NCBI GenBank assembly: GCA_004195335.1
Contig: SDWK01001004.1
Location: 1-11,925, forward strand
Reading direction: 5' to 3'
DNA: 11,925 bases
DNA from: Shewanella sp.
GTDB taxonomy: Bacteria; Pseudomonadota; Gammaproteobacteria; Enterobacterales; Shewanellaceae
The notes below the pieces were generated by a model, which had not been told where the DNA came from, ran no database searches, and saw only the letters and a program-made list of their open reading frames with translations. This document shows positions 6,664 to 11,925 of the stretch, piece after piece. How positions within the stretch are numbered: position 1 is the first letter of the stretch; every line of letters begins with the position of its first letter. Position numbers and translations under genes: made by a program.

Positions 6664-8283
6664 ATGATTAAAGAGTTTATTCTGCCCGATATTGGTGAGG
6701 GTGTTGTCGAGTGCGAGTTGGTCGAATGGTTGGTAAGTGAAGGTGATACCGTCACTGAAGATCAGCCTATTGCAGATGTCATGACGGACAAGGCACTCGT
6801 TCAGATCCCAGCACCTTATGCGGGTGTGATCAAAAAACTTCACTATGCAAAAGGTGAGATTGCTAAGGTGCACGCCCCACTTTACTCTGTTGATTTAGAT
6901 GGTAATAACTCATCATCGGTTGATGAGGTAATCGTTGCTAATCGCGGTGAGCAGACTATATCAGAGAGTAGAAGTGAAAACCTTTCATCAGAAGATGTGA
7001 CTCCTGTTGTTAAAAAGGGTGTTCAAATTGAAGAGTTCTTATTGCCTGATATCGGTGAAGGAATTGTAGAATGTGAGTTGGTCGAGTGGTTGGTGAGCGA
7101 AGGCGAGCAAGTCGTCGAAGATCAGCCCATCGCCGATGTGATGACAGATAAGGCACTGGTACAAATTCCTGCCATAAAATCCGGGAAAATCGTCAAACTG
7201 CACTATAGAAAGGGGCAACTGGCTAAGGTTCATGAACCACTGTTTGCTGTCGAAGTTGAGCAGGAACTCACGACGTCCGTCACTGCAACTGACGAATCCA
7301 CCCCAATAACTGAATCATCGACAGACGATAGTACAGAGCCCGTCGCTCAGGGAAAGGCATTAGCCAGCCCTGCGGTTAGACGCTTGGCTCGGACGTTGGA
7401 TATCAATATCGCTCATGTTCCGGGCACGGGTAAAAATGGTCGTGTGTTTAAGGATGATGTCGAACGTTATCATTCAGGCACTAACACAAATACGGTAATC
7501 TCAAGTGCTCAGCATGACGTCAGTTCAATCACTACACCAGCGCTCAGTGTAAGCAGTTCAACCGAGGTCAGTTCGATTATCGATAGAGTCGAACCTATTC
7601 GTGGTGTAAAAGCGCTGATGGCTAAGATGATGACCGAGTCGGTTAGCACTATTCCTCATTTTACCTACTGTGAAGAGATCGATCTGACTGCTCTGGTCGC
7701 ATTGCGTGAGAGTATGAAGAAAAAGTATTCCACTGATGAGCTCAAGCTCACCATGATGCCATTTTTCATGAAATCTATGTCTCTTGCCTTAAAGCAGTTC
7801 CCGGTAATAAACAGCCAAGTCAATGACGATTGCACCGAACTGACCTACCTCAGCCGTCATAATATCGGTATGGCAGTCGACTCTAAAGTGGGTTTGCTGG
7901 TGCCAAACGTTAAAGATGTGCAGAATAAATCTATATTAGAGATAGCCGCAGAGATCACTAGGCTGACCACTGCCGCGCGCAGTGGTAGAGTGAGCCCGAA
8001 CGATCTTAAGTCAGGTACGGTTACTATCTCTAATATCGGTGCCTTAGGCGGAACCGTGGCCACTCCTATCATTAACAAGCCTGAAGTGGCGATTGTTGCC
8101 TTAGGTAAGCTACAGGTACTGCCGCGCTTCAATGCTAATGGTGAAGTTGAAGCAAGAAAAATCATGCAGATCAGCTGGTCCGGCGATCATCGGGTTATCG
8201 ATGGTGGCACCATTGCTCGTTTCTGTAACTTGTGGAAGCAATACCTAGAAGAGCCTCAAGAGATGCTACTCGCGATGCAGTAG
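6664..8283 (+). CDS. bkdB: Branched-chain 2-oxoacid dehydrogenase E2 (lipoamide acyltransferase), two lipoyl domains
   Basis: Core subunit that accepts acyl groups from E1 on swinging lipoyl lysines and transfers them to CoA, giving isovaleryl-, isobutyryl- or 2-methylbutyryl-CoA. From ATG 6664 it has 539 residues: lipoyl domain 1 (about 4-79, lipoyl Lys43 in MTDKA), lipoyl domain 2 (about 124-199, Lys163 in MTDKA), a Ser/Thr-rich linker, the peripheral-subunit-binding domain (about 232-268, ASPAVRRLAR), a second flexible linker, and the acyltransferase domain (about 308-539) with the catalytic HRVIDGG motif, His509 and Asp513. All motifs are intact. The gene begins 10 bases after bkdA2 and ends the operon just before a strong terminator. 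No lpd follows, so the E3 partner must be encoded elsewhere. An E2 of another 2-oxoacid complex is less likely given the E1 genes. Confidence 0.95.
   Translation: MIKEFILPDIGEGVVECELVEWLVSEGDTVTEDQPIADVMTDKALVQIPAPYAGVIKKLHYAKGEIAKVHAPLYSVDLDGNNSSSVDEVIVANRGEQTISESRSENLSSEDVTPVVKKGVQIEEFLLPDIGEGIVECELVEWLVSEGEQVVEDQPIADVMTDKALVQIPAIKSGKIVKLHYRKGQLAKVHEPLFAVEVEQELTTSVTATDESTPITESSTDDSTEPVAQGKALASPAVRRLARTLDINIAHVPGTGKNGRVFKDDVERYHSGTNTNTVISSAQHDVSSITTPALSVSSSTEVSSIIDRVEPIRGVKALMAKMMTESVSTIPHFTYCEEIDLTALVALRESMKKKYSTDELKLTMMPFFMKSMSLALKQFPVINSQVNDDCTELTYLSRHNIGMAVDSKVGLLVPNVKDVQNKSILEIAAEITRLTTAARSGRVSPNDLKSGTVTISNIGALGGTVATPIINKPEVAIVALGKLQVLPRFNANGEVEARKIMQISWSGDHRVIDGGTIARFCNLWKQYLEEPQEMLLAMQ
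6673..7260 (+). repeat. Internal duplication: tandem lipoyl-domain coding units in bkdB
   Basis: The units at 6673-6900 and 7033-7260 each encode 76 residues. Aligned without gaps they are identical at 57 positions by hand count (75%), with the core from ECELVEWLVSEG and the QPIADVMTDKALVQIPA stretch unchanged. At DNA level many third positions differ, so the duplication is old and kept by selection or partial conversion. Confidence 0.9.
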
Positions 8284-8301
8284 TCGATTTAAATTGAACA
8301 T

Positions 8302-8334
8302 AAAAGGAACGCGATTTGCGTTCTTTTTATTTTT
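8302..8334 (+). terminator. Intrinsic terminator of the bkd operon
   Basis: Stem AAAAGGAACGC (8302-8312) with GCGTTCTTTTT (8318-8328), one G-T wobble, loop GATTT, followed by a T-rich tail to 8334. It lies 18 bases after the bkdB stop and separates the operon from nadA. Confidence 0.88.
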
Positions 8335-8350
8335 AATTCGCTTAAATGAG

Positions 8351-8379
8351 TTAATCTTTTGCCTTCAATTACGTATAAT
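8351..8379 (+). promoter_or_regulatory. Candidate sigma-70 promoter of nadA
   Basis: A consensus TATAAT at 8374-8379 lies 17 bases after a weak -35, TTAATC (8351-8356). The start of transcription would fall near 8386, giving a leader of about 25 bases. The ATG of nadA has no clear Shine-Dalgarno in that leader. Confidence 0.55.
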
Positions 8380-8411
8380 CTCGCTAATATACATTTCTCA
8401 CTGGTTTTAAC

Positions 8412-9479
8412 ATGAGTCTGTCAGCCCCACAAATTGAAAGTGTTCAATATCCATTTCCAGCTAAACCATTGCCGTTAACCGAACTTGAAAAGGCTAACTA
8501 TAAGGCTAGTATCAAACAGTTATTGGTTGAAAGAGACGCTGTTTTGGTCGCGCATTACTATACCGATCCCGAGATCCAAGCGTTAGCCGAAGAGACGGGC
8601 GGTTGTGTTTCCGATTCACTGGAAATGGCTCGATTTGGGCGTGATCACCCGGCAAAAACCTTGATCGTTGCCGGCGTTAAATTTATGGGGGAAACCTCAA
8701 AGATTCTAAGTCCTGAGAAAACGGTTTTAATGCCGACGCTTGAAGCAACTTGTTCCCTGGATATTGGCTGTCCTATTGATACTTTCAGTCAATTCTGTGA
8801 TGCCCATCCTGATCATACCGTTGTGGTTTATGCCAATACCTCTGCCGCCGTTAAGGCGCGGGCTGATTGGGTGGTGACTTCTAGCATCGCACTTGAGATT
8901 GTTGAGCATTTAGACAGCCAGGGTAAGAAAATAATCTGGGGACCGGATCGTCATCTGGGAAGCTATATTGCCAAGCAAACTGGCGCCGAGATGTTGATGT
9001 GGCAAGGTGACTGTATTGTGCATGACGAATTTAAGGCAAAAGCGCTTCGAGAGTTAAAGATTAAACATCCAACAGCGGCCATCTTAGTCCATCCGGAATC
9101 GCCTGCTAGTGTCGTAGAACTGGCCGATGCCGTTGGTTCTACGAGCCAGCTAATCAAGGCTGCGCAATCCATGATTAATGACACCTTTATTGTTGCAACC
9201 GATAGAGGCATCTTCTACAAAATGCAGCAAGGGGCGCCGGATAAAATATTGATTGAAGCGCCAACTGGCGGAAATGGCGCTACCTGCAGAAGTTGTGCTC
9301 ACTGTCCCTGGATGGCGATGAATGGCCTGCAAGCTATTGAAGCGTCTCTAACTGCAACTGACACGACTCCCCATGAAATATTTGTCGATGATGCTTTGCG
9401 TGAAGCCGCACTTGTGCCGCTGGATCGTATGCTTAATTTCGCACAGACATTAAATATGAAAGTGAAAGGTAACGCTTAA
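8412..9479 (+). CDS. nadA: Quinolinate synthase A
   Basis: Condenses iminoaspartate (from NadB) with dihydroxyacetone phosphate to make quinolinate, the precursor of NAD; cytosolic, with an oxygen-sensitive [4Fe-4S] cluster. 355 residues against 347 in E. coli. The three cluster ligands of the E. coli enzyme (Cys113, Cys200, Cys297) correspond here to Cys114 in TCSLDIGCP, Cys201 in GDCIVHDEF and Cys298 in [13 protein letters not shown]; the latter also keeps the extra Cys292 and Cys295. HYYTDPEIQ near residue 48 and the [10 protein letters not shown] motif are typical. The ATG at 8412 is preceded by TGGTTTTAAC with no good Shine-Dalgarno, but the N-terminal length fits the family. It stands alone between two terminators; nadB and nadC are not here. 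Confidence 0.97.
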   Translation: MSLSAPQIESVQYPFPAKPLPLTELEKANYKASIKQLLVERDAVLVAHYYTDPEIQALAEETGGCVSDSLEMARFGRDHPAKTLIVAGVKFMGETSKILSPEKTVLMPTLEATCSLDIGCPIDTFSQFCDAHPDHTVVVYANTSAAVKARADWVVTSSIALEIVEHLDSQGKKIIWGPDRHLGSYIAKQTGAEMLMWQGDCIVHDEFKAKALRELKIKHPTAAILVHPESPASVVELADAVGSTSQLIKAAQSMINDTFIVATDRGIFYKMQQGAPDKILIEAPTGGNGATCRSCAHCPWMAMNGLQAIEASLTATDTTPHEIFVDDALREAALVPLDRMLNFAQTLNMKVKGNA

Positions 9480-9522
9480 TAGCAAATATGCTTGCTGATA
9501 GCCTTCCAGTTTAATCTTAATT

Positions 9523-9553
9523 AAAAAGTCTTCCATATGAAGACTTTTTTTTT
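9523..9553 (+). terminator. Intrinsic terminator after nadA
   Basis: A perfect 11-bp stem, AAAAAGTCTTC (9523-9533) with GAAGACTTTTT (9539-9549), loop CATAT, and nine consecutive T to 9553. The A run on the left arm means it could also act on leftward transcripts. Confidence 0.95.
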
Positions 9554-9587
9554 ATAACATCTAAAACATTAACTATATGTACGCTAA

Positions 9588-9611
9588 ACTTTAAGTCTAA
9601 AGTTCACTTTA
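9588..9611. repeat. Three alternating ACTTTA/TAAAGT units before the chemoreceptor gene
   Basis: ACTTTA (9588-9593), TAAAGT (9598-9603) and ACTTTA (9606-9611) form two overlapping inverted repeats with spacers of four and two bases. They end 23 bases before the chemoreceptor ATG, where an operator or a leader hairpin could sit. No binding protein is recognised. Confidence 0.45.
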
Positions 9612-9634
9612 GTCGCCTCAGCAAGGATTTTTTC

Positions 9635-11629
9635 ATGAAGCTTCGATGGATCGGAAATTTAAGCATAAAAAACAAACTTATGCTCGTCATACTCCCCCCC
9701 ATAATAGGTTGTATATTATTCGGTACTTCTGTTGTATATAACCAGTACCAACTGAGACAGGGACTCGAGCAAGTAAAAGTGTTGAGTCAACTGGCTACGG
9801 TTAACAGTGATCTCGTGCATGAGTTACAAAAAGAGCGAGGAATGAGTGCCGGTTTTATCGGTTCTCAGGGCAAGTCTTTTGCGAGTCAATTACCCAGTCA
9901 AAGACAATTAACCGATAAGCAATTATTGGGGTTCAATACCTTTGTTGGCGATAACACGTTGCCGACCGTTTTCTCCAGTCAATTGAGCCGTGTTAACACC
10001 GAATTTTCCAGACTGAATAATATTCGTTCCGGTGTCGATAATCTGTCGATATCTGTGGCCGAAGAGGTTGGCTATTATAGCCGCCTCAATAAGATGCTAT
10101 TAAGTATCGTCGATCAGACAGCAAAAGAGGGTGATAGCCAGGAGATTGCCATTCAGGCCGCTTCATTCAGTGCCTACCTTCAAATGAAGGAGAGAGCGGG
10201 GATTGAACGTGCGGTGTTAAGCTCTACTTTTGGAAACCCTGAGTTTAAGCCGGGCATGTTTATTAAGTTTGTCACCTTGGTATCGGAGCAAGCCAGTTAT
10301 GAAGAGCGCTTTCTTGCCTTGGCCTCTGAAGAAGTCAAAAGCCAGTATAGTCAATTGACCAACTCTCAGGCCGTAGCCGATGTACAGGCACTAAGACAGA
10401 TTGCGTTAAGTCAAAAAGGGGAGGCTATCAATGCGCAGAGTGCTGAGAATTGGTTTGCTAAATCAACGGCTCGAATCGAGTTAGTACACGTATTCGAGAA
10501 ATCCCTATCCGAGTCCTTAATCACAGTCACAGAAAAGCAGTTGAATGCCTCTCAATCTGTCATGCTGAGTATCATGATGATATTGATTATTTCAGGCAGT
10601 CTGGTCATCTTTATCTCAGTTACTGTTGCCAAATACATGCATAACCGTCTGCATTACCTGCACTCCACCATCAGCACGGCCCAACAAAATTTTGATCTGA
10701 GCGTTCGCGTTAAAAGTGAGACGAGTGACGAGCTCGGTGAACTTGGTCGTGCCTTTAATAATATGATGAATGATTTTGAACAAGTCATTCATAAGGTAAG
10801 AGATAATACCGACAGGCTTTTGAATGCCTCAGAGAAGATGGGGACATGTTCGACGCTGATGCAGCAAGATGTTGCTATCGGTCATGGTGAGGCTGAACAG
10901 GTTGCGTCGGCGATGACAGAGATGAGTGCGACAGTTCAAGAGATCGCAGTCAATGCGGTTAAGGCGTCAGAGGCATCCGCAGCGGCGAACATCGAAGCTA
11001 AAAAAGGAAATATTGAGGTCAGTAAAACCTGTGACAGTATTAACTTGTTAGCAGAGGAGATGGGTGAGGCTTCTATCGCAATTCATGAACTGGATAATGA
11101 TATTCAAGGGATTGTGATTGTTTTAGGCGTGATAAGTGGTATCGCGGCACAGACAAACCTACTGGCTTTAAATGCGGCTATCGAAGCCGCACGTGCTGGT
11201 GAGATGGGCCGGGGCTTTGCCGTTGTCGCTGATGAGGTGCGAAGCTTGGCTCAGAGAGCCCAAACCTCAACCGAAGATATCAAGGATATGACTGAACGCC
11301 TCGAGAAGGCGGCTGTGGTTGCTGTTAAAGCGATGGATAAGGGCAAGACACAGGCTGAAATTAGTGTGAGTGAATCGGAAAAGGCGGGTCATGATCTCGA
11401 TAAAATTGTCCATGAAGTGGGTGTGATTGACAGTATGAACGAACAGATAGCAGCGGCGACCCATGAGCAGTCGGCCGTCTCTGAAGAGGTCAATCGTAAT
11501 GCACTTAAGATCAGTGAGATTTATCAGAATACTCAGGCGGTTGCCGATGAGCTTAGTCAATTAAATGAAGCCTTATTAGCTGATGCCAATACTATGGCTG
11601 CAGAGGTGAGTAAGTTTAAGCTCAGCTAG
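9635..11629 (+). CDS. Methyl-accepting chemotaxis protein with NIT-type sensor domain
   Basis: Inner-membrane chemoreceptor that signals to CheA/CheW and so to the flagellar motor. 664 residues: short basic N-terminus; membrane helix 1 about 14-36; periplasmic domain about 37-305; membrane helix 2 about 308-332; HAMP about 333-385 ([14 protein letters not shown]); cytoplasmic methyl-accepting coiled coil about 395-660. The conserved hairpin tip, from [21 protein letters not shown] through [15 protein letters not shown], is at about 502-538. The periplasmic part contains [18 protein letters not shown] (60-77) and [19 protein letters not shown], hallmarks of the nitrate/nitrite-sensing NIT fold (helical bundle with an ERG motif). 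The ligand cannot be read from sequence. The C-terminus, KFKLS, lacks the CheR/CheB-tethering pentapeptide. ATG has AAGGA (9623-9627) seven bases upstream. It is a single-gene unit closed by a terminator; no che or fla genes are adjacent. Confidence 0.93.
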   Translation: MKLRWIGNLSIKNKLMLVILPPIIGCILFGTSVVYNQYQLRQGLEQVKVLSQLATVNSDLVHELQKERGMSAGFIGSQGKSFASQLPSQRQLTDKQLLGFNTFVGDNTLPTVFSSQLSRVNTEFSRLNNIRSGVDNLSISVAEEVGYYSRLNKMLLSIVDQTAKEGDSQEIAIQAASFSAYLQMKERAGIERAVLSSTFGNPEFKPGMFIKFVTLVSEQASYEERFLALASEEVKSQYSQLTNSQAVADVQALRQIALSQKGEAINAQSAENWFAKSTARIELVHVFEKSLSESLITVTEKQLNASQSVMLSIMMILIISGSLVIFISVTVAKYMHNRLHYLHSTISTAQQNFDLSVRVKSETSDELGELGRAFNNMMNDFEQVIHKVRDNTDRLLNASEKMGTCSTLMQQDVAIGHGEAEQVASAMTEMSATVQEIAVNAVKASEASAAANIEAKKGNIEVSKTCDSINLLAEEMGEASIAIHELDNDIQGIVIVLGVISGIAAQTNLLALNAAIEAARAGEMGRGFAVVADEVRSLAQRAQTSTEDIKDMTERLEKAAVVAVKAMDKGKTQAEISVSESEKAGHDLDKIVHEVGVIDSMNEQIAAATHEQSAVSEEVNRNALKISEIYQNTQAVADELSQLNEALLADANTMAAEVSKFKLS

Positions 11630-11665
11630 CGTCTTGTCGCTCGATAGACTATAAGTGTTAACATG

Positions 11666-11693
11666 AAGCCCTGTCAGATGATGGGGCTTTTTT
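11666..11693 (+). terminator. Intrinsic terminator after the chemoreceptor gene
   Basis: AAGCCC (11666-11671) pairs with GGGCTT (11684-11689), extended inward by four pairs that include two G-T wobbles, loop AGAT, then six T to 11693. It is 36 bases after the stop codon. Confidence 0.88.
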
Positions 11694-11925
11694 GTTTCAA
11701 TTTTTGTTGTTTTCTAATGTAGTCATGTCGTTACTCACTTTTGGGTCATAAAGCGATGCTTCGATTTATGATTGGGAACACTCATGTTTAACCAGAGCAA
11801 GTTAAGGCTAAGGTTGTTTGAAAATTTGTGGCTTTGTGTGGTGCTGACACGAGATGACTCTTGGTATTTTTAAAAATAGATCGCACTGTTATTTTAATTA
11901 ATATTTTACGTAAATTGAGCAATAT
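11694..11925. other. Right-end AT-rich region without a recognised gene
   Basis: About 230 bases after the terminator, AT-rich toward the end. I see one palindrome (11746-11771) and a 10-bp palindrome TTTACGTAAA at 11905-11914, but no ORF with a ribosome binding site and no RNA gene. It is probably the upstream region of a gene beyond the window. Confidence 0.5.
11746..11771. repeat. 26-bp imperfect palindrome in the right-hand spacer
   Basis: Outer arms TCATAAA (11746-11752) and TTTATGA (11765-11771) are exact complements, and CGA (11754-11756) pairs with TCG (11761-11763) further in. The copies of TTGGG at 11741-11745 and 11773-11777 flank it. It could be the operator of a gene beyond the window or a transcript hairpin. 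Confidence 0.4.

Noticed and set aside
9598..9622. Sigma-28 promoter for the chemoreceptor gene
   Set aside because: TAAAG is present, but the -10 is only GCC and the spacing is two bases short; the leader would not contain the Shine-Dalgarno.
11784..11873. 29-codon ORF in the right-hand spacer
   Set aside because: No convincing Shine-Dalgarno, no recognisable family or targeting feature; length is expected by chance.
11905..11914. LiuR-like palindrome TTTACGTAAA near the right end
   Set aside because: Only 10 bp and lacking the central bases of the bkd site; common by chance in AT-rich DNA.
1..11925. CRISPR array, insertion sequence, prophage, defence or biosynthetic cluster
   Set aside because: No regularly spaced repeats, transposase or integrase motifs, tRNA or composition break seen; all large ORFs belong to known housekeeping families.

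Overview
The window reads as chromosomal core DNA from a gammaproteobacterium, most likely Shewanella. The reasons are the gene content and order (seqA-pgm, msrA, a stand-alone succinylglutamate desuccinylase, a bkdA1-bkdA2-bkdB operon, nadA, then a chemoreceptor), moderate-to-low GC, and proteins that resemble remembered Shewanella and E. coli sequences. The genus call is inference from memory; no search was run. No mobile element, tRNA, rRNA or CRISPR array was seen, and nothing looks recently transferred.

Layout: bases 1-19 are the Tn5/Nextera mosaic-end adapter, so the window starts at a library or contig edge inside seqA. The 3' part of seqA (replication-initiation sequestration) is followed by a strong intrinsic terminator and then pgm (phosphoglucomutase, TTG start). 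Converging on pgm is msrA (peptide methionine sulfoxide reductase) on the minus strand; a long imperfect palindrome lies between them. A 312-base divergent spacer between msrA and astE carries a three-unit MetJ-like met-box array next to msrA, and on the astE side a perfect sigma-28-type -10 octamer and a tiny ORF. astE is followed by a 355-base spacer that contains a perfect 14-bp palindrome resembling a LiuR operator, about 90 bases before the bkd operon.

bkdA1, bkdA2 and bkdB are tightly packed (2- and 10-base gaps) and encode E1-alpha, E1-beta and E2 of the branched-chain 2-oxoacid dehydrogenase. No E3 gene is present. bkdB has two lipoyl domains about 75% identical to each other. A clear terminator ends the operon. 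nadA (quinolinate synthase) follows with its own promoter-like -10 and a textbook terminator. A 664-residue methyl-accepting chemotaxis protein with a NIT-type periplasmic sensor comes next, again with a terminator, and the last ~230 bases hold no convincing gene.

Functionally this is housekeeping and catabolic DNA: replication control, sugar-phosphate interconversion, methionine repair, the last step of arginine succinylation catabolism, branched-chain keto acid oxidation, NAD synthesis and chemotaxis. I found no credible new multi-gene system. The most interesting items are regulatory: the met-box array before msrA, the LiuR-like site before bkd, and the unexplained inverted repeats in the spacers.
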